Made by a program: the position numbers and the translations under genes. Shown one piece after another: positions 47,728-59,389 of a DNA stretch of 64,000 nucleotides. Below the pieces are notes generated by a model. The model was not told the DNA's origin and did no database searches. It worked only from the letters and a program-made list of their open reading frames with translations. The DNA comes from Epiperipatus broadwayi. Its lineage: Eukaryota > Onychophora > Udeonychophora > Euonychophora > Peripatidae. The stretch lies in the NCBI GenBank assembly GCA_028023455.1, contig JAQFVV010001023.1:64001-128000 (forward strand), written 5' to 3'. Every line of letters starts with the position of its first letter. The stretch's first letter is position 1.

Positions 47728-48645
47728 AAATACGCGTATATTATCTATACCGAACTTAAAGTAATTAGAAGGAATTTGAACATAGCCTTTCAAGCTCCTT
47801 ACGTGTTATGCAACTGATACACATGACCACACACATGTGAAAAAGTTAAATGATCTCCAATATACATATTTCATGCTAAATCAGCATCAGTTGGTCCAGA
47901 TCATTATCTTCCACACATATATAATCAGTGCTCAGTTTATATTAAGATAACAAATCTTCAAACTTTAATGAACAGGCTTCAATCTTCTCTGCCATCCAAT
48001 TCTTCAGCCATCCATATCATTGAAAATCTGATGATGAAATACTCAAAATCCTTGTTAGTGCTAATATTATTGTCATATCCATGTTGACTTTAAGTCACTC
48101 TGACCCCTCATGTACAGGACCTTAATATGTCTATTTAAATACATAGAAGAGGGATGCACAGAATACAGGCTGAATTCCTTCTAATTACATTAAATTCGGT
48201 ATAGACAATATACTTTTATTTAAATATTCTATTTCAGCCGGTATTCTGCCCACCCCTCTTCTGTGTATTTAAATATACATATTAAGATCTTATATGTGAA
48301 ATGTCAGAGCGACTTAAAGTCAATATGGATATGACAGTAATATTGGCATCATGAAGGGCTTTGAGAATTCCATCATCATATTTTCAATGATATGAATGGC
48401 TGAAGAGTTGTAGAAGATTGATGCCTGTCCATTAAAGTTTGAAGATTTTCTATCTTAATATAAACTGAGCACTAATTATATATGTGTGTGGAAGATGGTA
48501 ATCTGAATTTACTGATGAGTGCTGGTTCAGCATGAAATACATATATTGATTTTTTTACATATATGTGGACATGTGTATCAGTTGTATAAGATGAAGTGGA
48601 TAGATGTAGCGACTTGGAAGTCTGAGTTCAAATCCCTTTTAATAA
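47728..48645. mobile_element. Head-to-head hammerhead-repeat pair with mirrored flank
   Basis: A minus-oriented monomer (about 47771-48170) faces a plus-oriented one (about 48222-48645, ending GAGTTCAAATCCC). Between them, 48172-48213 is an inverted copy of the left flank at 47728-47770 (TATCTATACCGAACTTAA). The left ribozyme has a deletion in helix II. The right one (CTGATGA 48512-48518, GAAA 48534-48537) keeps the core but has lost helix I. Confidence 0.8.
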
Positions 48646-48834
48646 TATAATTGTACTAAAATAAATCTACACACATTATTTTTTAAATTGTAATCAATGC
48701 AGAAATACTTCCACATTAATTACAACTATATTTGAGGTATCAAAAAGTTATTTATATTTTTTAAAATTGTATTACAAGTTCTTAAATTTTATACTCAATC
48801 AGTTTATTTTTTGTATTTTATCGATTCTTTATCA

Positions 48835-49125
48835 TCATCATCATCATTATCAACCACTATCAATCCACTGCAGGATGAAGGTCTCTCCAAGTCTAATCCA
48901 TCTTCTCCGATCTTTAGCTTCTCTTCTCCACATCACCCCTACACATTTTCTTATTTCATCCATCCATCTTACATGTGGTCTCCTTCTGGGTCTTTTACAA
49001 TCTTTTGGAATCCAGTTTAAAATTTCAATTGTCCATCTATTATCATCTCTTCTAGCAATATGTCCAGCCCAACTCCACTTCAATCTTTTAATTTTTTCAA
49101 TGAGGGATGAAACATCCATGTATTG
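48835..49125 (-). pseudogene. 3' end of a LINE (non-LTR retrotransposon) ORF
   Basis: The minus strand encodes IEKIKRLKWSWAGHIARRDD, then NRWTIEILNWIPKDCKRP, RRRPHVRWMDEI and RRWIRLGETF. This is the standard C-terminal tail of RTE-like endonuclease/reverse-transcriptase proteins (LKWxWAGHxAR, DNRWT, RGRPxxRWxDD). The frame ends in the sequence for LQWIDSG, followed by a (GAT)n tail, a common type of LINE 3' terminus. The rest of the element is missing, so it is 5'-truncated. The clade call is approximate. Confidence 0.88.
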
Positions 49126-49362
49126 AAAGGAATGAGTGCTTCTGTAGAAAAATTCACTAAAACTTTCAAAAGCTTTAATTAAAATTCAATTTAAAAACTT
49201 CACTAAAATATGAACATATTCAATTGCACAAAATCAATCAAACAAGTTGCATATACAATAGTGTAGTAAGAACAATAAGTACATTTAGTGTATATTACTT
49301 ATAATACTTCACTCATATACACTTTAATGCAAGTAATTTTCTTAACCTTCTTTATTTTCTTA

Positions 49363-51838
49363 CAGTTTCGACTGTCGAGCAGTCTTCGTCAGAGCTACAA
49401 GATTTGAACAATACAAATACATAATTATCATTTCAGATATATATGTATAAATCATATATAAATCAAACATATATATATCTCCATCATTCTACATATATAT
49501 ATACAAAACATACACATACATATCAAAAAATAGACATATATCTTCTTCATATATATACACATATAAATCCATATGACCCCCAGACATATATATAATCCAT
49601 ATACATCTATATATACATATCCAATACCTAGACATACCTCTTTTAAACATACATCTATATACAGATATACATACACCCATAGTCACATATGCAATCCTCA
49701 TATATTTTTACTAATACACATCTATATGTATATTTTACCTACACATATATAAAAAATATATATAAAATACAAAACATATCCAATTTACCGTTTTATAATT
49801 TTTTTATCTTTTTAAATAATTCCATTTTTACTTTTTATTTTTAAAACAACCCTTTAAATATTCTTCTTCTTAATATTATCTTATAATATTTAATACTATT
49901 TTATTATTATTATTTTTATAATTATCTAATATATAACATCTTTTATATTACTATCTTTAATTTTACTTTTTATAACTTTTATTTCTATATCACTAAATAA
50001 TATTTTTTAACATCATTACCTTAATCCTCCTCACAGTTTTAACCTTAATTAAAATGACCGTTATTTTAAAATCTTGTTTATTCATTTAAAACAGCTCCCT
50101 CTTTTATCATTATTATAAAACTTATAATTCTATGTAAACTTTCCAACTTCCCAATTATAATCATTAACCATAATCCAATATTATAAAATAACTACTTAAC
50201 CATTATTTCACATATAAATGCACATATCATCCATATTTCCTACATATATATATATACTTCTTCACTTTACCTCTATACATATAACTAAAAATAATATATG
50301 AAATAATATATAAAACACAATATATACAACTATATCAAAATAAAATTAACAATTTACAAATTATTAACAATCCCTACCTACATCTATACTCCACACATAT
50401 ACATATCCAATATATAACTATATTTCTTAAAACACACTCATATATATACCTGTACTCATAATACATATACGTACATATACCAATCCTCCTATACCTATAT
50501 ACATACCCACCCTCATAAATACTCCTCTTACTTATACATATATAACTATACAAAACACATCTAATGCACCATTTTATATTACCTTTAAAACCTATTTTAT
50601 TTTTACAGTTATGTTTTCATTTTATTATCTATCTTGTTTAATTATTATCTAATACATAATATCTTTTCACTTCCCTATCTATAACACTAACCTATCCAAC
50701 AGACCATGTTTATTACCTTTAAAACTATTTTATTATTACTTTTATTTTTTGAAATTTTTATAACAAATTTACAAAATCTTATAAACATTTACCTTTTTAT
50801 TATTTATTATTACTATCAACTCCCTCTGTTATCAATTTTATAAAACTTATAACTCTATTTTTAATCTATATTTATTAACAATTTTTACAAGTCTTTTACG
50901 TATATCTACATATTATAACTTTTAACTTACTTTCTTTTATTACTATTATTATTACCTTTATTATTAATCTATCACAACAATAACCATGCCAACACCAATA
51001 TCTTTTCCAAACCATATCTTAATTTTATACTCAATATTCACTACCCATATACACATTTATATACTCCTAAAACACACACACACACATATATATATGCATT
51101 TATTTTTAATACCTAAGCCTATAAATCCAATATTATACCTACCAACACAACGTTCTTAGTCCCCCATCTCTATTTAAACTAGGCCTTATCTTCCTAATTA
51201 GTATTGCCTCTTATTTTTCTATCTCTTCTTTTATTAGTATATCCTATCATATTTATACTCTTTTTGTCAAATACATGCCCTGTTTCCATAGTATGCAAAT
51301 AAATTGGTGAATTTTTATCATACCTATGTTGATTTAATCTTGTAAAAATAGAATTCTTTGTCTCACCTACATATTTTGTCCTTATCATATTTTGCTTACA
51401 ATATCTACAATCTATTTGATATATGCCATTTATACATTTTCACATATCTTTAATATATTTATTATCTAATATATTCATTACATTTTTTCTTTTTTTATTT
51501 ACTACCTTATACTTAATTACATTATTATATCTTTTATTAATTTTTCTAATAATTTTATTAACATTCTTAAATATATTATTACTATATGTTTTAACCCCTA
51601 TATACTCCTTCTTTATATTTTTATTTCTATATTTAACACTCTCTTCTTCCTTATTACCTTTCTTATATTTTTCTTCTATTAATTTTATATTCTTCACTAT
51701 TACATTCTCTGGATACTCATTTTCTTTAAATTCATTTACTATTAATTCTACTTCTTTTTTATATTCCTTTTCACTTGAACAATTTAGTGTATATAAGCTA
51801 TTTTGCAAAATGTAAAAAAAGAAGAACGAACTATTCAA
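49363..51838 (-). mobile_element. Penelope-like element, 5'-truncated, C-depleted sense strand
   Basis: The minus-strand coding remnant at 51139-51838 starts in the RT thumb region (SSEKEYKKEVELIVNEFKEN, then EYPENVI) and leads to a GIY-YIG endonuclease. Visible endonuclease motifs are GIYQIDCRYC, KYVGETKNSIFTRLNQHR and, after a frameshift, EAILIRKIRPSLNRDGGLRT, ending LCW-stop. The RT-plus-GIY-YIG order is diagnostic of Penelope-like elements. A stop after KDM and one frameshift make it defective. A 1.7-kb 3' region runs down to the hammerhead-like motif. The reverse transcriptase palm is missing. Confidence 0.85.
49386..49392 (-). ncRNA. Hammerhead-like motif of the Penelope-like element (core 49365-49392)
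   Basis: On the minus strand CTGACGA (49392-49386) is followed by A, then GACTG, loop CTCGA, CAGTC and GAAAC (to 49365). Helix II is five perfect pairs. An extra A between the CUGANGA box and helix II departs from the strict consensus, and helix III is minimal. Penelope-like elements are known to carry hammerheads in their terminal repeats, and the position downstream of the GIY-YIG frame fits that. Confidence 0.6.
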
Positions 51839-51844
51839 ACTTTT

Positions 51845-52445
51845 TTTTATTATGGCATGGAATTTCTGTTAACTTTTAACTTTTTTACAAACAGCTGAAT
51901 TGTTTTTATATATGACAAAGAATGAGTTTGACTAATGCATTATAAGAAGTTCACACAATATATTATTAATATGCAACACTTAATGATAAGCTAGAACATA
52001 ATAGCATAACTAAACATACATATATAAGAACAGATTGCACAACATAGATTTATGTTTGCTAAAAAGCAGCATAAATCAATTACAGAGAGCTTCTAATTGT
52101 CTCTTTAAAGTTACTAAATTACTGATCTCCATTTTGAGTTATGGCATACCATAAAATATCAATGGAATAAAACAGAATAAAATAAAATAGAGTAGGCATG
52201 ACCTCAGATTAGAAAAGTATAGATACAAAATAATTAGTTATAGTTATTATGTTTAGGAGGATTATTTAAAATTATAATTATTCATTAAGATAGACAAGAT
52301 TGTTACAGTTAATACATTTAATTTAAAGTTACATAAAATGTATTACATTATTTATTTACTAAGGAATTATTTATAAGTTTATAATTTATGAAAGTTTAAT
52401 ACATATAGTTAGCTTAGGGAACTTTAAGAGTAATTTAATTAAGGT
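51845..52445. other. AT-rich sequence
   Basis: I see no gene or element that I can support here. Confidence 0.4.
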
Positions 52446-52449
52446 TTCA

Positions 52450-52800
52450 TATTTAGAAGCTCTGTGGAGAAAAAATATTACCAATGTTCTTCTAGCTGAG
52501 TCATCCAGCAATGTATTTGGCACTGGCATTCTTTAATAGGTTGTCTCCTGATGTCTTCTTGACAGCTATCAGGACTGGTTTCTTCCATTCTGTGGTGATG
52601 ATGATAACTTGCAGTGTTTCCTCTTCCAAAGCAAGACAGCAAAGATGGGCTTTCTTAGCCAATCATCTTCATTTTTAAAATGGGTGTTGCTCCCAGCAGC
52701 AACTGCTTCACTTATAATAGAAAGGAGATCTTGAATGTTGAATTTTGAGGGTTTTTATATAAGTCTTCTGGCAGCCCATCACCAACCTATCAACTTGTTT
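52450..52800 (-). repeat. Unclassified GC-richer segment, possibly a solo LTR fragment
   Basis: This 350-bp island is clearly richer in G+C than its surroundings. On the minus strand it has TATATAAAAACCC followed by about 270 bp of mixed sequence. A TATA box in such a setting suggests an LTR, but I see no TG...CA ends, no target-site duplication and no coding frame with a known motif. Confidence 0.3.
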
Positions 52801-52804
52801 ACAG

Positions 52805-53220
52805 TTTTGAGATTTAATCCTTAATTTTATCATAGTTTTATTCACTTTTAAAATCAGTATTAATATTTTATAAAAGACAAAAGCAAATTTTTAATGAATA
52901 ACAAAATAATGCAGCTTGAGTCATTTTGCTTTCTCCCAAATTATATTTTAGATTTATTTTAAAATCTGTTTTTAACTTCACACAACCAGGTATGGGTGGC
53001 ATGATATTGTCCAAGAAGTATTCAGTCTTTTAAAACAAATTTTGTTAACATAAACATTCTGCTATATATGTATCTCAGTCACCTCAGGAATTGAAATTAT
53101 ATGTGAGTTTTAAATAAAATAAGAATAAATTTGTAAATTTAACTTATAACATATTAAAGATATAAAATAGTATAATTGTGTTAGAATGCTTATAAAATCT
53201 ATTACATTGTACTTTCATTC
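52805..53220. other. AT-rich sequence
   Basis: I see no gene or element here. Confidence 0.4.

Positions 53221-53222
<2 letters not shown>

Positions 53223-53317
<95 letters not shown>
53223..53317. repeat. Long (AT)n microsatellite, about 95 bp
   Basis: This is the longest uninterrupted AT tract in the window. Its true length may be uncertain in the assembly. Confidence 0.95.
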
Positions 53318-53318
<1 letters not shown>

Positions 53319-53319
53319 C

Positions 53320-54050
53320 CCATTCTTGCTATTAAAAGGTGTGAAGGTTGCCTTGACAGCAGTTAGAAATATTGGTTGCTATATTTACTGTGAATGTTTA
53401 GGTGGTTACTGGTTGGAAACTAATTATATATATATATAGGTGTGCTCATACGTATATAACAATGTTTATACAACTTACGTTTAATATATGATAGTTAGAT
53501 ATACATATTATATATAACTATACATATACATATATGTTAACACATAAATATACCCAAATATATCTAAATATATGTAAGCATATGTAAATATACGTGCACT
53601 TGGTTAACTTTGAACTCTGAATAAATACTACTATCAATCATAATAAGTGAAACAGGACGTGTGTCAATAAATACCATTTCAATATACATACACAGATATG
53701 TATGTATAAAGTTAATCCACCAGTAAATTTTTAACTGAAAATCAATATCTGAAATTTTGTAAAAGTATAAAAAATGGAATGATTGATGATATAAGAAATA
53801 ACTGTGAAATGGCAAGAAATAACATAGAAAAAAATATGTTTTAAAATTATAATGCAACGTTTTGACATTGGAAGAAAAGTTATTCCAGTAATAAAAAAAG
53901 GACTTTTACAAAAGAGAAAGAAAGAGAGAGAGAGAGAGATAAAATCAGAAATTGCACAAAAAGGTTCTACAAAGAAATATTATCAGTAATAAAGAACAAG
54001 AAAACAAATTATTCATATAATTATACTATTTTTTGAAATGTCAAATATTT
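53320..54050. other. AT-rich sequence
   Basis: No element boundary is visible. The upstream part of the decayed LINE at 54060 may extend into this stretch unrecognisably. Confidence 0.35.
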
Positions 54051-54059
54051 TAAATAAAA

Positions 54060-55400
54060 AGGTTAAGCATACAATTAAATGTACAAAAATGGAAAAGTTC
54101 CAGATAATATATGACTAATACTATCTTCAAAAAAGCAGATACGAAAGTAGAAAAAATGTTAGCACATTATATACCAAATATTTAAATAACAAAGATGAAT
54201 CAGTTGATTGAAAAAATGTAGTAGTGATATTAATATTTAAGATAATAGAAAAAAAGCATATTATAATTTGTAGATATACAAATTTTTTATTAATTTTATG
54301 TTAAGATATTTATTATGATCATTGCATCTTGTCTATAAAAAATCTTTAGATTCAAATCAATCAAAAAATAAAAGAACCAAGCTAGATTTAAAAAAAAAAA
54401 ATCAAGCTCAGTAGACTACATCTAACTTGAAAAGGTTATAAAAAGAACCAATGAATATGACATATTATTAGAAATTTGATTTATAGATTATGAAAACATA
54501 TTTGACTTTATAAGCATATCCCTGACGATTAAAGCTTTGGAATATCAAAATATAGAACTAAGATTAATGAAATTCTTAACAATGTTTATCAAAATACAAT
54601 TCCAACATTATTAACAATACTTTTCAACAATTTTTAAAGGAAATATTTTGTGGATTAAAATAGGCTAGTAAAGAAATAAAAAGTAAGTAGAAATTATTTA
54701 AATTATCTAGATTTTGCACATGATGGACACGACGTGATTATCTTTGCAAATAAGGCTTTGGAGCTTCAAAAAATATAAGATCTAATAGTTAAAATCAAGA
54801 ACTATCTTTTCAGGAAATATTTTAAAAGTGACTAAAGCAATACTTAACAATCTTTTATTAAAGAAAAAAAATAAAAATTGGTATAATAATAAATTAGAAG
54901 TTAAGCACTACAAATAATTTGGTATGATTATTAATTAAGATAATAATGTAAATAATAAAAGCAATCAGAATTAAAATTGTATGGAATTCTTTCACTAGTG
55001 ATAACTTAAAATTAAAAAGAAACATACCTAATTGCATAAAATCCTTTTTTTAAACAAATGTGTTTAACAAGTGCTTACATATAAATCTGAACGTTCGATA
55101 GATTATCAATACAGAAAGTACAAACAACACAGTGAAATATGTGCAATTATATAAGGAAAGTAAAGAGAAGAAGTTGAAAAAAAATACATGGAAAGAAAAA
55201 GTACTTATCACTAACATAATAGAAAGAATTAAAATGTGAAAATGTAACTAGATGGGCATGTTACTAAAAGAGATTACAATATATGGATTAGTGATGTCTT
55301 AAATAGATCTTAAAAGATTGTAAAGGACTTAAAAGTATGATTAAGAAAGTTCAGTGGAATATTTTGAAGAAGAAACACTATAAATAAAAAAAATTGTACT
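54060..55400 (+). pseudogene. Decayed LINE reverse transcriptase
   Basis: Across shifting plus-strand frames the motifs of an RTE-like reverse transcriptase appear in the right order. VVILIFKIIEKK is near 54225 (family: GxIxxIxKKGD), and FIDYENIFD near 54480 (family: FVDFEKAFD, with the first catalytic Asp). LNYLDFAHD followed by DVIIFANKALELQ is near 54700 (family: LRFADDIVLFAxSxEELQ). Near 55220 come IIERIKM and KCNWMGML, the LKWNWAGH tail also seen at 48.8-49.1 kb. The YADD-type catalytic site is disrupted and stops are frequent. It is long dead. Confidence 0.72.
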
Positions 55401-55409
55401 AAATTTGAA

Positions 55410-57090
55410 AATCTTTATTTTGAAATAAAAAAACACATACAACATTTAAAAAGGATATTAAAATTAATAAACTAATATATCATTTTTTGATTAAAAATCA
55501 TTAACAACAAAATTTATGCTATTTTATATACTTTACTAGTTGAGGAATAACATTTTTGGAATATTACTAATATTAAAAATCAAAATAAAGATTTTAAATA
55601 ATTTATTCACAGGTTACCTATGTCTTAATATATAATTATAATTAACAAGCAAGATTCCTAACAAAATTAAAAACAATGCTCACTTTTTCATATTAATGTC
55701 AATTTTTTTAACTTATTTTAATGCCAATTTATTGATTTTGTCTGACCAATAAATTAATATTAATATAAAAGTGGGTGCTGTTTGCAAGTTTGTTAAAATA
55801 ATTTTTTGCAAATCTGACTTGTAAATTATAGTAACATTTTCAAACTTAAATGGGCTCTAAATAAGTTTATATATTCTCAATATTTTATACTTAATAACTA
55901 TGATTTATCTATAGTCTTATTGAAAGTAAATAATTTTACATATTATTTACATAAATTTGCATATGTTTTATAAATGTTTAATTATTTTATTTAACATGTA
56001 TAATAAAAAAATAGAGCTACATAGTACTAAAGTAGTAAATAAAATAAAAATAAAAATCAATAAAACATAAAAGTATATGAATTTGCTTACGAATTTATGG
56101 TTACGAATATATTGAATAAAATCAAAAAATTAACATATTTTGCAGTGCAAAAATAGTTTATGACAAAAACCAAAAAAACCCAAACAAAACACAACTCCAT
56201 AATGACATGTAAAATTCATGCAAAAATGTAAATTCATAAAAAATATTTACATTTATTTTTGATTTATGACTATAGGTATATATTAAATAAAATTATGAAA
56301 ATAATATATTTTGCAATAAAAAATTGTACTAAATAAAAAACAAGTAAAAGATACTCCACCCACATGGTGTGCATCAAATAAAAAACAAAACAAAAAGCAG
56401 TCCATGCACAAAATACGTAATAAATAAAAAGAGACCAAAATATAGCTCTAGATAAATATTTTCAATGAAAACAATAGATAGCCAATCAAATGATGGCATG
56501 TGAATAAATGAAAATTTGCATAAAATTAAATTACAAAAATAAACTGATTTTTGGTAATAAGCTTAACAAGTAAAACAAGGACAAAATATATGTTAAAGAA
56601 AAAACAAAATATAGACTATAGTAATAGCTTTTTAATTAAGTGAAAGTAATACATAACAATGACAGGTGTGATGTTAAATATGAATTCTTAAATGAAATTC
56701 CAAAAATAAAACCTTTCATGACAGCAAGCTTACCAAATAAAAGTTTGAACTTGAATTTCAATGAAATTGAAATTTGCCACTTGTAAAACTGAAGTACAGT
56801 CTCTTCTCACTCTTTCATTAATAAATTATTTTCATTGCAAAATATATTTTTTTTTTAGTGATAAATTCAAGAATTAATGTGAATATTTTATCTCCAATTA
56901 ATTGTTTTTTACTCATTGCAAAATAGAATGTAGCTCATAGGGTTAGACTGTACATTATATTAGTAAAAAAAAATGAAATCTATAATTTAAATCATATAAA
57001 TTAATATGTATCCCAACTTAAATTACAAATTCCCATATATATATATATAATGTTGTTATAAACTTATGTTTTAATTTACATTATGAAATA
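55410..57090. other. AT-rich sequence
   Basis: I see no exon or element. The region is unusually poor in G and C on both strands. Confidence 0.45.
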
Positions 57091-57094
57091 GGTT

Positions 57095-57412
57095 TCTAGT
57101 CTTATAGCTAAAGACGGTGCTCTATGGTGCCGTTTTCGTGCTAAAACACATAAAAATGCCATTTCCACGGCCAACACATCTCGAACCCGCATTTTCTATT
57201 TTACAACTTTTTGTTGTGCTACAGATTGCAGGCTACTATGTCGCATTGCAGTACAGCATGGATGTCGCATCGCAGCAAATAAATTTGGCAAATTCGCACA
57301 GTTTATAAAATTGTTACAGCTTGGTGAGAGGGTGTGTATATTTGAATTGGATGGAAATGTTGTTTTGATTGAATTTTTTTTTAAAGTATTGAAATGTTCA
57401 GATTTTCTAAAG
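57095..57412 (+). other. Unidentified GC-richer open frame without a start codon
   Basis: A plus-strand frame stays open for about 105 codons from just after an AAATAG|G acceptor-like site to TAA near 57412, with no internal Met. It reads through AKDGALWCRFRAKTHKN, CCATDCRLLCRIAVQHG and ERVCIFELDGNVVLIEFF. The first 200 bp are markedly GC-richer than the flanks and contain a direct repeat (ATGTCGCATTGCAG, ATGTCGCATCGCAG). On the minus strand the same island encodes MRVRDVLAVEMAFL and then ARKRHHRAP, weakly like the N-terminus of some DNA transposases. I do not recognise the family. It could be an exon, a transposon fragment or chance. Confidence 0.35.
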
Positions 57413-57769
57413 TAATAATTATCAGACTTTTTACACTGTACTGTATTGAAGTTTTAAGTGGGAAAATGTTGACAAGATATATGTGTAAAGTGAATTGAAA
57501 TTAGGTAACATGTGAAGTAACGTACTGTTCGTAACATTCCATGAGACAAACAATATTCTACCGTGTGTTTATTTTTGAAGTAAAAAATAGCAGAAACACA
57601 AAAATATCCAATAAAAAAAGTACAATTCTACACTCTTTTTTTAAATTTCATAAAAAGCATATATTATAAACATGGTTAATAAGTAAAGAAGACATTTTAT
57701 ATATATATATTTGTTGTTGTTTAAAAACTTTTACTTTCTTTCTTTTCTCCAACTACTGTTATACTTTGT

Positions 57770-58315
57770 TGAATATATTTTACATTTATTGTTATCATTT
57801 ATTTTATATATGTTAATAAAAAATAAGTATTTACAAAAAGTACAATGTTGATATTTTTTATTTTAGCATTACAAACAACAGAACCCTAACCCTAAACCTA
57901 ACCCTAAAACTAACCCTAAACCTAACCCTACTTTTACTTTTTTGTTGTCATTCTATTTGAAGTAAAAACTAGTGGTAATATCTGTTTGTCTGTAAAAAAT
58001 AAAAATGTAAAACGAAGACTAAAAAAGTAAAAAATAGTGGTAACACAATAATATCTGTTTGTTTGTAAAAATTAAAATTTAAAAGAAAGACTAACAAATT
58101 TTACTTTTTATTCTGATTATGAGTTTTTAAACAACAACAACAAAAAAAAGCCGTACTGATAGAAAATTGTTTTTTTCTAATAAAGCAAAATAAAAAACAC
58201 AAATCAAATTGTAATTTGTTGATTTTATTTTACATTTATTGTTATCATTTAATTTGTATATGTTAATAAAAGATGATTATTTTATTTTTTTTATTTTCGC
58301 ATTACAAAAAACACA
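57770..58315. repeat. Direct repeat of about 100 bp flanking a telomere-like block
   Basis: TTTTACATTTATTGTTATCA followed by TATATGTTAATAAAA and GCATTACAAA occurs at 57778-57877 and again at 58228-58306. Between them are two shorter repeats (AGTGGTAATATCTGTTTG and AGTGGTAACACAATAATATC) and inverted TTTAAAC plus GTTGTT motifs (57711 and 58121). Confidence 0.75.
57882..57931. repeat. Interstitial telomere-like repeats
   Basis: About eight imperfect units of CCCTAA, CCTAAA and CCCTAAAA lie in a row. On the other strand they are TTAGGG-type, the usual metazoan telomere unit. The block begins at the end of the first copy of the flanking direct repeat. Confidence 0.88.
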
Positions 58316-58494
58316 TCAAAATGATTAAAATCAATGGCCAGGGAATGCTCATATTTTATAGTTTTAGCGAGAAAACAGCGCCATCGAATGGCGTCTTTAT
58401 CTATAATACTAGCACCTGAAATAGTAACAGATATATAATCTTTCTTTAAATGAATAGTAATATATCTAATTTCACTGAAACACAGTTAAATGTG

Positions 58495-58935
58495 AAGCTA
58501 AAATGAAAATTATAATATTAAGGTGGCTTAACACTTTCAAGGATTTTCTATATCCTCATAATCATCAACAAGGAGTTATCTGGGAAAAGGTGGAATGAAA
58601 TATATAAGCAACAGATATTCAAAATATGCAAATTGTGAATTAATGAGACCATTTCTTGGAGTGGGAAAACATGATTTTTTTTGGTTTATAGGGTGGATGT
58701 TATTAGCTATATGCCAGACCTCCTAATAACATCCATGCTATAAACTGAAAAAATCAGGCTTCCTCATCACCAAGAAATGGACTCTTTAAATCATAATTTA
58801 TTTTGGAATGTCTATCACTTATATATTTCATCATTTCCTAGATAACACTTTGGCTATGATTATGAATATATAGAAAATCTTCAAAAGCATTAAACTACTT
58901 TAATATTATAATTCCCATTTTAGCTTCACCTTTAA
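58495..58935. mobile_element. MITE-like foldback (about 440 bp)
   Basis: The arms GAAGCTAAAATGAAAATTAT...and the inverse at 58905-58932 are mirrored inwards through TCTATATCCTCATAATC and GACCATTTCTTGG to a central hairpin around GGTTTATAGGGTGGATGTTA. It has no coding capacity. Confidence 0.82.
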
Positions 58936-59142
58936 CAGTGTGCCAGTGCATATAGGTATATTAATTTAATCAATAGGCAGGTGGCAAACATTAATATCAC
59001 AGAATTATGGGAAAGTTGACTTTTCAAAGTATTAGTTGATAAAGGCTACAAGGATAGTTGAAAGCACTCCTAAGTGACATTTATATTTTTTGTTCTTTTT
59101 AACAAATTTTAATTACTGTATTTTCTAATATTTATTTATACA

Positions 59143-59387
59143 TTCAAATATCAGCCTTTTAAGCTAATTGTGCATACGCTTTGCAAGTGTTAATAATAAA
59201 TGAATACTTTCTCACCAATACAAGATATAGTATTTATGCAGGAATAAAAGGAATCCTTATTCCTATGACTCAAATGCTTATATATGAGCAAATCTGAACT
59301 ACTGGTGAGAAAGTATTCATTTATTATTAACACTCGCAAAGCATATGCACAATTAGCTTAAAAGGCTGATATTTGAATGTATACAAT
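59143..59387. mobile_element. MITE-like foldback (about 245 bp)
   Basis: Arms of about 75 bp are nearly perfect: CATTCAAATATCAGCCTTTT and GGTGAGAAAGTATTCATTTA appear with their inverses. The unpaired centre is about 90 bp. Confidence 0.85.
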
Positions 59388-59389
59388 TG

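Noticed and set aside
11050-48645. Calling the 485-bp family an ordinary tRNA-derived SINE
   Set aside because: In a usual SINE the tRNA head is at the 5' end of the conserved body and a tail ends it. Here the B-box lies inside a tandem monomer bounded by ribozyme sites, copies occur as inverted and tandem multimers, and there is no poly-A tail.
49452-49701. Tyr/Ile/Cys-rich minus-strand open frames
   Set aside because: They are translations of ATAC/ATAT-type repeats in the G-depleted region and have no domain.
57882-57931. A chromosome end
   Set aside because: The telomere-like units are imperfect, only about 50 bp long and have ordinary sequence on both sides.
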